Below are positions 46,083-57,475 of a DNA stretch of 64,000 nucleotides, piece after piece; position 1 is the first letter of the stretch; the number at the start of each line of letters is the position of its first letter. A program made the position numbers and the translations under genes. Where the stretch lies: the NCBI RefSeq assembly GCF_029784155.1, contig NC_073692.1:161477582-161541581 (forward strand), given 5' to 3'. The notes below the pieces were generated by a model, which saw nothing but the letters and a program-made list of their open reading frames with translations, did no database searches and was not told where the DNA came from. The DNA comes from Uranotaenia lowii (taxonomy: Eukaryota > Arthropoda > Insecta > Diptera > Culicidae).

Positions 46083-46257
46083 CAAGATAGACACACGACG
46101 TATTACAGGACACGTCACTTAACGTTCTTACTTGACGGAAAAAGGGTTTAAAATTACCTTTTTCCGTTTAGTAAGAACGTTAAGTGTCGTGTCCTGTAAT
46201 ACGTCGTTTGTTTTGTGTCTAGTAAAAGTTCTTACATGAGCACAAAGCATTTAAAAT
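46083..46257. mobile_element. 175-bp insert with a long hairpin
   Basis: Flanked by GAGTCCAA at 46075-46082 and 46258-46265; MITE copy G1 shows the empty site (agagtccaaataag). A near-perfect stem of about 52 bp with a loop of about 17 nt (about 46091-46223) pairs 'acgacgtattacaggacac' with its complement, with 'taagaacgtta' inside the stem. The hairpin does not lie at the ends of the insert. It could be a small MITE or a structured RNA-derived element. Confidence 0.78.
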
Positions 46258-46766
46258 GAGTCCAAAAAGATATATTTTTCTTATGAATGGATCGTGATAA
46301 TTTGTTATCATTTAATTTCAAATATCTATTTAATAACTTATGTTCATCCAGTAATTATCTGCTAAAAAAAGACTAATATTACTGTATTTATCTAAAAACT
46401 AGAAAATTGCGCCTTAAAGTAAGCAATGATTCTAGGAAAGTAGACAAACTTTTTGAATTTCCTTTGCCTGATGACTAAAAATAGTAAAAGGACCTTTTAT
46501 CTCAGGATTTTACTAGATTTTCGCCTAGGGTCAGGGCACCCTGAATTTAAGATCAAGGCTCCTGTAACTTAAAAATATCACAACTTTTTAAGCCTCACGA
46601 AAATGCTTCTAGTTCATCTACAACTTTGTGTATCGTTTTAACTTTTGAAGCATAAAAACTTGAAATTACACGATGTCATCAAATGCAACAGGTGGTGAGT
46701 TGCTTAATTTTCTCAAAAAGATATGATGAAAATAAGAAAAGGAGATCAAGTATCCCCATTCTTTCC

Positions 46767-47120
46767 TACTGACTGATACTTTTTGAGTCCCTTAGGACAG
46801 CCATGAAGTTTTTTTTTTGGAAAAAATATTTATGAAATGTGTATTATTGATTATATTTTATATCATAGGAATTTTTTGGTCTAAAAGAAAGTAACCGTAT
46901 AAGGAAAAGGAAATGAATTCTGCAAAATTCAAAAGACAAACAGAATTATATGCACTCAAAATAGCGACAATTATAAAATCAAGCATCAAATGGGACCACT
47001 TCTGGTATTCACGAGTAAACTCGAGCGTCGCGAAGCCTATTAAGCAAAAGTTTCTGGACACTGTTTTAATATACATTGTCAGATCTCCTTAACTGTTATT
47101 TTATACTTGTCTAATGACTA
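46767..47120. other. AT-rich spacer
   Basis: Nothing recognised. Confidence 0.5.
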
Positions 47121-47441
47121 AGGTTGCCAGATTGCCCGGTCTATCCGGGTTTGCCCGGTCTATCCGGGTTTGCCCGGATATTTAATACTAAATTTAAGTA
47201 CAGTCCGGCCCGGCCCGGTTGCTCGGATTTCATTGAAAAATGCCCGGATTGATTGACTTTGTTTGGCAAATTAAACAAAAAAAAGCATCAAAAACCTCCA
47301 AAACGAAATTTTTGAGCCAGTTTAAAAAACAATCATGTGATCGTCAATTTTAAATCGAATGCTCGGATTTTGCCAGTTTTTTATAAAAAAATTGCCTGGT
47401 TTGTCCAGCCCGGATACGTGCTGAAAAAGTTCTGGCAACCT
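47121..47441. mobile_element. AGGTTGCC MITE, copy 2
   Basis: TIR AGGTTGCCAGA...TCTGGCAACCT with TA on both sides (47119-47120, 47442-47443). A short internal duplication (gtctatccgggtttgcccg) lies near the left end. Confidence 0.82.
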
Positions 47442-47454
47442 TAATATATACGAA

Positions 47455-49885
47455 ATTGGCATAGGAAGCGCAGATTTTAAAGGCTGCTGCAGCTGAATGT
47501 TTGTTTGATTTGGCCTTTAAGTAAAAGAAGACGAATTGACATAGAAAGCGCGGATCCTCCTAAAATAAAAAAGAATTGGCTAAGGGATCGCAAATTTTAA
47601 GGCTGCTGCTGCTGATTGTTTGTTTTTATTTGGCCTTCCGATAGATAAATACGGAGTTGGCTTAAGAAGCAAAGATTTTGAGCTTGCTGCTGCTGATTGT
47701 TTTTTATATGACGGATTGGCTTAGAAAGCGCAGATTTTTAAGGCTTTTTAAACCTGATTGTTTGTTTTGATTTGGCCTTCCGATGGATATAAACAAAATT
47801 GGCATAGGAAGCGCAGAATATTAAGGCTGTTGCAGCTGATTGTTTGTTTGATTTAGCCTTCCAGTAGAAGAAGATGAGTTGGCTAAGGAAGCGCAGATTT
47901 TTAAGGCTGTTGCAGCTGATAATTTGTTTTGATTTGACCTTCCAGTAGAAAAAGATGGATTGGCTAAGGAAATGCAGATTTTTAAGGCTGTTGCAGCTGA
48001 TTGTTCGTTTTGATTTGGCCTTCAAGTGGATTAATACGGTATTGGCTTAGTTTTTAACTCCTCACAAAAATGAAAAAAGGAATTGGCAAAGGAAGCGCAG
48101 ATTTCAAGCCTACTGCTGCTGATTGTTTTTTTTATATGACAGATTGACGGACTGACTTAAGAAGCGCAGATTTTAAAGGCTTTTTAAGCCTAGCTGTTTG
48201 TTTTGATTCGGCCGTCCGATGGATATATACGAAATTGGCAAAGGAAGCGCAGATTTTTAAGGCTGTTTCAGCTGATTGTTTGTTTTGATTTGGCCTTCCA
48301 ATAGAAGAAGATGGATTGGCTTACGAAACGCAGATTTTGAAGGCTGTTGCAGCTGATTGTTCGTTTTGATTTGGCCTTCAAGTGGATTAACACGGAATAG
48401 AATTAGTTTTAAACTCCTATTTAAAAAGGATTTGGCTTAGGGAGCGCAGATTTTTAGGCTACTCTTGCTGATTGTTTGTTTTGATTTGGCCTCCAAGTCG
48501 ATGAAAACGGAATTGGCTCAGGAAGTGCAGATATTTAAGGCTTTTCAAACTATTTTATTTTGATTTGGCCTCCCGGTAGATAAATATGGAGTTGGTTAAG
48601 AAAGTGCAGATTTTAAGGCTGCTGCTGCTAGTGATTGTTTGATTTGATTTGGACTTCCGGTGGATAAATACGGAGTTGGATTAAGAAACACAGATTTTAA
48701 GGCTGCTCCTTAAGCTGACTGTGTGTTTTGATTTGGGATTGGCTTAGATTTAAACTCCTATCCGAAAAGAAAAGAAGAATATCTAAGGCTGATGCAGTTG
48801 ATTGTTTGTTTTATTTAGCTTTCCGGTAGAAAAGACAGATTGGCAAAGGAAGCGTAGATTTTTAAGGCTGCTGCTTCTGATGGATTTTTTTTATGTGACG
48901 GATTTACAGACTGACTTATGAAGCTCAGAATTTTAAGACGAATTGTCATAGGAAGCGCAGATTTTGAAGGCTGTTGCAGCTGATTGTTTATTTTGATTTG
49001 GCCTTTCGATGTTCCCTGTGAATTAATACGGAATTGGCTTAGAAAGCGCAGGTTTTTAGGGCTGCTGCAGCTGATTGTTTGTTTTTTTTTTGTTGGTCTT
49101 TCGGTAGAATAAGAAGGATTGCCTCAAAAAGCTCAGATTTTTAAAGCTTCGGTTGTGGATTGTTTGTTTTGATTTGGCCTTTTGGTGGAAAAAGACGGAA
49201 TTGGCTTAGGGAGCGCAGAATTAAAGGCTGATTGATTTTATTTGGCCTTCCGGTAGATAAAGGCGGATTGACTGAGGAAGCTCAGATTTTAAGGCTGCTC
49301 CTGCTGATTGTTTGTTTTTGTTTAGAAAAAGACGAAATTGGCTTAGGGAGCGCAGAATTAAAGGCTGATTGATTTTATTTGATCTTCCGGTAGAAAAAGA
49401 CGGATTGACTGAGAAAGCTCAGATTTTAAAGCAGTTTCTGCTTATTGTTTATTTAAAATTGGTCTTCCGGTGGATAAATACGGAATTGGCTTAGGAAGCG
49501 CTGATGATTTAGGTTGTTGCAGCTGATTGTGTGTTTTGAATTGGCCTTCCGATGGATAAATACGTAATTGGACAAGGAAGCACAAATTTTTAAGGCTGCT
49601 GCTGCCCCTGCTCGTTTTTTTTTTGATTTGGTTTTCTGGTAGAAAAATACAGATTGACTAAGGAAGCTCAGTTTTAAAGGCTGCTGCTGATGATCGTTTG
49701 TTTTGATATGGCCTTCCGGTAGAAATAGACAGATTGGCTTAGGAAGCACAGAATTTAAGGCTGCTGCTGTTGATTGATTTGATTTGGCCTTCCGGTGTTA
49801 AATTGCAGATTGGCTTAGGAAGATCAGGCTTTAAGCCTGCTGCAGCTGATTGTTTGTTTTGATTTGACCTTCCGGTGGATTAATA
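47455..49885. repeat. 2.4-kb minisatellite, unit about 80-100 bp
   Basis: Roughly 25-30 diverged copies of a unit running 'gaattggcttaggaagcgcag', 'attttaaggctgctgcagctg', 'attgtttgttttgatttggc', 'cttccggtggataaatacg'. Unit length varies by deletion and small insertion; adjacent copies differ by point changes. The ORFs here (47738-48025 and 49453-49749, minus) are translations of the repeat, with recurring KSKQTISCNSLK-like text, not genes. Confidence 0.9.
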
Positions 49886-50478
49886 GTTTGCAATATAGAC
49901 TTATAGAATTGGTAGGCAGGGTATTTGATAATTAAATGTTGTTTAAAAGAGAACCATAAATCTTTGAATAAATGTTTCAATTGGAAATAGAGGAGAGAAG
50001 GAACGTAGAGATATGATTAAGAATATGCAGAAAATCAATAAAGTTTAATAAATTTGAAAAGCTTGTACAAAGAATGAATTGTGAAATTTATAGGAAGGAC
50101 TTGTGGAAAAATAAACAAAGGCTTTTGCTCAGAATGGAACGTAGAGTAAATATAATAAATATATTTTGTTAAGAAAACTAAAATCGATAAATAAAAGATT
50201 TGATTGAAAATAAAGGTAAGAAGGAATGTAAAGATAAGATAAAGGTTATATAAAAAAAATCAAATTTAATAAAGATAAAATAAAATAAAATATAAGCTGA
50301 ATTCAGCAACACTGAAGATACATAAAATAAAATAAAATTGTACACTGAAAATAATTTTCACTTAAAATCTCAGTGACCTCTGAAGTGAAATCTGGCCATT
50401 TGTGAGTTCATGTGAGTTTAATTGACCGTCACTCACTTAAATGACGGTCAAGTAAATGAAAAGTGAAAGACGAAGTGA
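49886..50478. other. AT-rich DNA leading into an AAGTGA-type repeat
   Basis: 50345-50478 is rich in AAGTGA/TCACTT motifs, a loose copy of the family at 22960-23213, interrupted by the element at 50487. The rest is AT-rich. Confidence 0.45.
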
Positions 50479-50486
50479 GTTCCAAG

Positions 50487-51326
50487 CAGGCTTCCGAAAA
50501 GTACTGGCGAACGACAGTATTCTTGCGAAAGTCGCACATGCACCTCGATGAAAGCTTCCCGAATATTTCTTCCCCAACAGTTTTAAAAGGAACGGTCGAG
50601 CGATGTACAGCGAGGCCTCGTTTTATCCCATGCGAGAGTTTGTTCGTGGGTATGAAAATTTTTTAAGCTTCGTGACAGTTTTGGGAATATCTTCGTGACA
50701 GTTTTCAATGCGTTGAATTTCGCATGGCGGTACTACTTACTCCGTCCGACTGTAGCCGAGATTAGCTCGCCGAGATTTCGAACGAACGTATTTTTCTTTT
50801 GCTTGAAGCTACGGCGGGTGGTGTTCACCCCAATCACCCTCCCCTTCCATCTCGCCTAACCTGCACCGGCACCACACATTGCGTTACGCCTCGGTCGTAT
50901 GCTGCTGCTCGGTACGAATAGATGGCTCGTTCGATCTATTCGAAACCAAGCAGCAGCGCATACGATCGGGCATGGGTACGGGGTACGGTATGGGCATGAC
51001 AGTCACACGTGACAGTCCTGCAAAAACTTTCACGCCCTGCAGCCGACAGTTAGGATGAAATTTTTTCTCGAAACAGTAGGCATAAAGGGATGAAAACCGA
51101 ACTGTCGGTTGGGTTCGCTACAGCTTAAAGCACAACATTTTCGGCAACGCTTGCTTTGAGCCAATTGTTCAGATACAGCCTGGGTTCTCGCACGTGTTCG
51201 ATGTAGCCGAAGCGTTTCGATTCGTTACCGACGGTACAGCAGCGAACCGAGTGGTAAGGAAAACCGAGACAGTTTGTTTGGCAAGAAAAAGGCTGTCATA
51301 GCAAAGCTGTACTTTTCGGAAGCCTG
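50487..51326. mobile_element. hAT-like non-autonomous element
   Basis: Perfect 18-bp TIR CAGGCTTCCGAAAAGTAC with an 8-bp duplication GTTCCAAG (50479-50486 and 51327-51334). The CAG start and 8-bp duplication are typical of hAT elements. 840 bp, distinctly more GC- and CpG-rich than its surroundings, with an internal hairpin (about 50899-50970, 'cgtatgctgctgct' pairing with 'agcagcagcgcatacg'). No transposase. Confidence 0.9.
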
Positions 51327-51334
51327 GTTCCAAG

Positions 51335-52605
51335 TGAGCATGAAGTGAATATGAAATGAATGCTCAGGTCATTAAAATCTTTTAGCAATAGTGATTTTTA
51401 GATGAAATTTCGGAATATCAATGATGACTTTCTTTTCTTTCTTTTATCAAAACGATGATTCATTTAACTACTAATTGGAAAAAATAAACTATATTTGATT
51501 CATTTATTGATGGTTTAAATCGAAGGTATGCTTTAAAAAAATGCATCCAACTTATCAATTTTTCGCCGAATATTTAGGGGGATGTTTTCTGAAAATAATA
51601 AAAAATTAATTAATTATATTTCGAGGCCTTTTCTCTTTTTATAATATGTTTACTCTTACTTTTATTCGCACTGTATTTGAAAAGTTACAAAACTCAAATA
51701 TCATTGAGAAGCATTTCAAAAACCTGTTTTGAAAGGAAGCAGAAAGAACAGTAAAAGTTGAATTAAATTATTTGCTAAATCAAAATTCTTCACAACTTAC
51801 CTCCGACAAAGATTTCCCACCTTAGCTTGTTTATTCATAGTTGCTGTTGGATTACTAGCGAAACTAATCAAGGACCCTTCCTACGTCTCTGAGCCTTGAA
51901 TGAAGATAGACGGATTGATAGAGATCAAGATAGCCAACTGTCAGCATCTCTAATGAAGCAGCTGATCGATGCTCCTAACTGAGGAGTTCGAAAAAAAATG
52001 CACCTTTTATGCTTAGTCTCGTACCGATTTCTCCATTTGTAATATTGTATAATTTAGTCTTAAGAAAACCCGCCATTGGCACAGATGTTTTGTAATCTTG
52101 TAGTTAAATTAATGTCGAAGTTAGAATAAATGTTTAATAAAAGTGTTAATTTTCCCCTGAAATTGCTGTGTAAACAAATTGTGCCCAAAAACTCAATGTG
52201 TTGTGAATAAATTGTAACTTACCTGCAAATCGGAGTTTAATAACCAACCCAAGAAGTCACAACTATTGCCGAAGGAATCCATCGATCTTCAAGGAACCCA
52301 TACCCCAAAGCCCCCAACCATTGGAATCGGAAATACAGTCCACGGAAGGTACCCAGCAACCCAACAGTTGCTCTGTTGAAGTTACAACTTCTGACGATTC
52401 CTTATTTGGTCACTCATTTTGACGAATAGTTGCTCTACGATAAGTAACTCGATTCACAGGATATTTTTCTCAGGCTCCGGAAGTATATAATTGTTATGAA
52501 ACTTAAAAATTCCTCATTTCTGTACCAACCAGCTGAAACACAACACTGCTACATTTCCATCATAAAAACAATCTTTCACAACAACGCTAACGGTACATTA
52601 ATTTA
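51335..52605. other. AT-rich DNA, possible LTR remnant
   Basis: 51335-51380 resumes the AAGTGA-type repeat cut by the hAT-like element. 51830-52450 has text (for example 'gaataaatgtttaataaaag', 'ttgtgaataaattgtaact') that could belong to an old LTR, but no boundaries or duplicate are found. Confidence 0.35.
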
Positions 52606-53309
52606 AAATTTAAGTGACCAGTCAAGTGTAATCGACAATTAAGTGACGGAACAAGTGAATTTTAAGTGAGCATGTAACATGCCCGTGCGAAGGATACGTC
52701 CTTGTGGGGTTTCGAAATTCTAAATTCAAAATAAATAAGAATCAATGTTTCAAATCAGTGTTTTCACCGGTAAGTTATTGAAAAGTAATTCAATAAGATA
52801 ATCCTTATTCTAAGCAAGAAGTTTTAAGTCAATATATTCGAAATACCAGAAAAATGCAAATCTAAATTAAGAATCAAATCGGTGTCAGAAACAAACCATG
52901 ATTTAAATAATATTTAATCAGGATAACATCTAAAGAGAAATTATTGAAAACACAAAGATAATGATAAAATTCAATCTGATAAAAATAAAAAAAACCAGCC
53001 TGTGATGAAAGAAAGAGATGAGATCCAATTTTATATTCATACATTTATCCAAATAAATGTCTAAAAAACTTCATATTTGATTGAAGTTCACAATAATAAC
53101 TTTCTCGAGTTAAAAAAAAACAACATATTCAATTCATCATCTCTGACAATCTTCAGGTTTTGAAATAGATGATATCTTGAATGAATTAATACGAAACTGA
53201 TAAAAATAAAAAATAAGGAATTCTAAGAGGTGTTGTAAATATTGAGAGTACAAAGCATTAATTAAATTAATATTTGCTTATTGAAATTAGCTCTTCAAGT
53301 AACTGTTTC

Positions 53310-53501
53310 GAATTTTTTTGTTTCGATTATAGTTGTTTCAACATCTTTTGACATTCGCGACTTATATGAATGATGCAGTTGGCGGACAGCCATTGGAAAC
53401 TTATCCGGTACAACTGTGTTCGATGTTTACTCTTGGACTCGAACTAATGGACAACGGCTCAGGAAGCAACTGACTTGCCAACTGAGCTATATTACAAACT
53501 C
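53310..53501 (-). mobile_element. tRNA-derived SINE, second full-length copy
   Basis: Minus-strand A box (TAGCTCAGTTGGCAAG) and B-box-like text (TTAGTTCGAGTCC), then 'cacagttgtaccggataagt' and the 'actataatcgaaac' tail. More diverged than the copy at 45288; target duplication not clear. Confidence 0.8.
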
Positions 53502-53692
53502 GATTACTATTAAGAATCGTTTTTCTAATTTTTCATAAATATGGTCAATTCTTAAAAGATTATTTAAAATAATAAAAATAAATGAAAACATATTAACAAA
53601 AACATATTAAACTTATGAACTAACGAATCTACATAAAAGTAAATCTGATTCTTAATTTATTTATTACAGTGTTTCATTAAAAAAATAATATT

Positions 53693-53741
53693 TTGATGAT
53701 GATGATGATGATAATGATGATGATGATGACGACGATGAATG
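53693..53741. repeat. (GAT)n microsatellite
   Basis: About 15 GAT/GAC units with a few substitutions. Confidence 0.9.
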
Positions 53742-54872
53742 ATCTAAAAAGTTAAACTCTTCATTTTCTTAAGTTTGGAAAAATAAGTATTTTTAACATT
53801 ACTGAAGAAAGTTTAAATAAATGTTTTATTTCATGTAATAAATTTGATGAAGTCTGCAAAACGATTAGATTTTTTCTTGTAAAAATATCTTAAAATAAAG
53901 TTAGGTAATAATTGCTGAAAAAATCTTTAAAATTCCAATTATTTACAGAATTGGAATAATTTGCCGAAAAGATAACATATCTAGTTTTTTCGCAGAAGTA
54001 TAATTTAATTGCGGTCTAGAAGATATATGATATACCTATAGCTTTTTTTTGTTATTCTTCAAAGTTTTGTCAGAAAAGCGCAGAATTTTCTTTATTTTTT
54101 TTAACCTTTTTTCAAAAGTTTTAGAGCATCAAAATTAAAAATTAAAAATAAGGGCCAAAATGCACCACAGAAAAGGGCGAATTTTTTAAAACCGTTTTTA
54201 ATGTAGAGTTGAGTTGGATTTAGAAGAACAAAAAAAACTTAATAAAATTGAGGTAAAAAAGAGTTTCCTGAACATTTCTCATCAGCTTAAATATGTAATG
54301 AAATAAACTTAATATTTTATTTTTTCCTAAAAAATAAGTAATAAAGTAATGGATGAAATTGTTAAGATAATTTTCTTAATCAATACCAATTTTAAAGACG
54401 AGGTAGCGCTTTTGTGTGTCAAGATTTTAGTTTCAATACAGAAGGCTTAAAAAATTGCCGATCGAAATTGACAATTAAACATAATTTTCAGTTTATGAAC
54501 GACATATAGTGTCGTAAAATGAAATGTGTAAATTTTAGAGTGATATATTACTAAATACCGCCGAAATCGACCCAATTTTCAGAAATGTTTATTAACACTT
54601 ATTTTTAAACATCTTTTGGTATCAAGTTATTTCACATTACTATTGTAAATTCATTTCTCATTCAGCATAAATTAAAGTGAGCGACGAAGTAAGTTGACAT
54701 TCAGAGGAATTTTAAGTGCCGGTCAAGTGATGGATCAATGAATATTGATTTTGTAACTAGAAACTTAAATGAGGGTTAAGTGAGCCACTTGAAATGAATA
54801 AATTCACTGAACTTTCACTTTTAAGTGAAACTTTTAGTGTTTTTTAAGTGTGATTTGGGGTTCAGTGGGGTT

Positions 54873-57039
54873 CAGACAAAACAAACAAAACACATAGGTC
54901 AATGATCTGTTCTTGTGAGCGACAGACATGTTTGAGTGAATTTCTTAATTAAGATTCGTAAGAATCTTTTAATGACGACACTTATCTCTACGACAGCTCA
55001 TCAATTTTTAGCTTTGTTGATGTAATGTTGATACGAGTGTAACAGCACTGGGTTTTTTGGGGCTTGTTTCTGAAAAATCTGATTTTGAAAAAGCAAAACG
55101 TCCGAAAGTCGAATCTGGTGTTCGGTTTAATGTTTGATCTGGGGAAATTGTGATTCCAAATTAAAATGACCATTGGTTTTATATAAACCTGACGATTTTG
55201 ATGATTTTATAATTCATTAAAAACCAAATCTGATAAATTAATATGAAAAACGTTCCACACATTTCCTAAATGTACAAGTTTGAGTTTTAGAAACTTCAGA
55301 AATTGAAGAATTTCCAAAATTTAGTTGATAGAACTATAATATCTTTTGGGCACTTCTAAAAAAAATCCTTGCATGTATATATGTAATTTCAAAGAAAACT
55401 AATAAAAATCCTTGGTTCATGAAATAAATAAAAATTAAACTTTTTTCCAAGCATAACATATTAAATGCAAACTTGTTATAAATAAAATGTTAAAATTCAG
55501 TTCTTAAACAAATAAGACTTAATACAGATTCAAGATAGACAGAATTAAAAAAAACTCGTCCTCAATATTGCAAAATAAAAATTTAAATTTCATGACAGAA
55601 TTGCAGATGCAGAATTTATTATTTTTATCGCATTTTAAACTGGAACACATATCAATTTATCAATCCAAATTAAATTTTTGCCGCAATAAACACATGCAAC
55701 ATAAACGTTTAAAAAAAACGCCGAAAGCTAAAAATAAAACCTTGTGAAAACAAATCGGATGATCGATCCACGTGCCGGTGTGATGATTGATGCATGTAAT
55801 AGGAATATTTGTGAGTTTTCTCGCCTCTCCGTGCACGTGCCTGGGTAAGCCGATTGGTGCGAGAATGTTTCTTTGCGGTAAATTGTGATGTCTTGACAAG
55901 TGGTTTTACCCAAATTTGAGAGATGTCTTGCTTAGGTGCTGCCCGCTGCTCGTTGAAACGGTTCTTCGGTTGCCCTGGCTAGAGAAGATCTGATGAATCT
56001 GTAGGATTTATCGGACAAATGATATCGCCTTTTGGCGGAGATAGACATCGTCGTCGTCGTCGTCTTCTTCCTTGGATGGGACTGAAGCGCAATAATGACA
56101 GGCAGTAAGCAACATCCGGCTATTCTTCAACGGATGGCCATAAATCGAGAGCCTTTCCAGCACCACTGTTCTACTATTGCGTAGACCCCCTCTGGACCAG
56201 TTTTGTTCTGGAAGCAGCAAGGTTCTCATCCCCCAGCTCGGCCAAATTTTCCTCACCTCTGCCTGCTGGAGCCAGCCAGGAAGCAAGAAAGCAATGGACC
56301 ATGCTAAGTCCGACGAATTCATAGGAAATGGTTGATGGGGCTTTGGGAAATAGCATCACGAGTTGGGTTTGTAAATTTCCCCAATGGACGAATTTATCAT
56401 CCGTTATCGGCTCAGCTGCCGCTGTTTTGGCGCAGGATATTCAACACCAGTGGACCGGAACGGCCGGAAGTGAAAAAACATTTGCACACTGCAGGCTCTG
56501 ACTCTGGCCAACAAAAACGCAAAAACGGGATAGTCACGTTTAAAATGATGTAACTTTGGATGTGTTGTTTGATTGTTCTGGAAGATGAAAGCCTCCGGGC
56601 TACGTGAATGAGCTTTCGGTTTTTTCGGGTGCGTTTGTTTACGAGTAGCTGGAGTGTTTAATGTTAAGGGAATATTTTCTTTCAAGGCAAAAGAAGAACA
56701 TAAGAGCATATGAAGTCCATAGACATGACGATTTCATTTGCCTGATTATCGGGGCTTTAAACGAAGAAAAAATACTAAAAAAAATGATGTTTCTAAAGAT
56801 AAATTCAAAATTTTTATTCATTCTATAAAATTTCGACATCTTTATATCAAAAGCATGCCTTTGAATTATCTAAAATTAAATAACAATTTTATTACATTTA
56901 ACAGATGTTCCATAACTTAAAAGAAATTGTTGTACCTACAGTCCCTGAAATGTCAATTTGACACTCTTGACTAAAATCAATATTGCAGCGATTAAGTAAT
57001 TACACCTCTTAAATCGGCATGAAATTACCTTTCTGGTGA
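54873..57039. other. AT-rich DNA and a unique less AT-rich island
   Basis: 55740-56660 is less AT-rich and non-repetitive, with a small (TCG)n/(GTC)n run near 56050 and only short ORFs. No family match; possibly host regulatory sequence. The flanks are AT-rich. Confidence 0.4.
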
Positions 57040-57475
57040 ATATAAACTTATTGTGGAAATTTTGAGTTGATATACTCAAATCCAGTGCAAAGTTGAATTT
57101 TAGTGCAAGAAAATTTTAAAAATTGCAAATTGACAAACAGTTCGAAAAACAGCTACCTTTGATAATTCATCAAAAATTCTGTGTTTCGCATTTCGACAGT
57201 CTAAAAATGCAAAAATGTGCCGCATTATGTCAACTTTTCAATTCTTTTTCCAAAATTTATCTGGTGTGACTTGAACAATTTTTACGGTTCATTGACTGAA
57301 AAGTAAGGTTTTTACTCGACTTTTTTACATTTTTCAAAATTTCAAAAAAATATCTCCGTGTGTGCAACGTATAGCTTCTTACTTCAGCTTTCTTTGAATT
57401 CAAGTGGAATTTATTAATAGCATGTAATGTCTGAAAAAATATATTTGAGTTACGTCGTGAGGTTTCCAGAACTAT

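Larger units (their letters stand above)
45216..46766 (-). mobile_element. MITE family G, copy 2, with two insertions
   Basis: Ends GGGGAGAATGAGCATACATAA and inverted GGAAAGAATGGGGATACTTG. It is in the opposite orientation to copy 1. It carries a SINE (45288-45485) and a 175-bp hairpin insert (46083-46257); without these it is close to the size of copy 1. The right side is followed by TA; the left has CA. Confidence 0.8.
52606..54872. repeat. AAGTGA-type repeat, copy split by about 2 kb
   Basis: 52606-52680 and about 54700-54872 together match the family at 22960-23213 in reverse, with 52690-54690 as intervening DNA starting 'catgcccgtgcgaagg'. The intervening part contains a SINE and a GAT microsatellite. 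Exact joins are not certain. Confidence 0.5.

Noticed and set aside
47738..48025. 95-residue ORF on the minus strand
   Set aside because: It translates the minisatellite units; the recurring peptide blocks follow the DNA repeat.
51830..52450. Solo LTR
   Set aside because: Text resembles an LTR end, but neither terminal TG...CA bounds nor a target duplication could be found.
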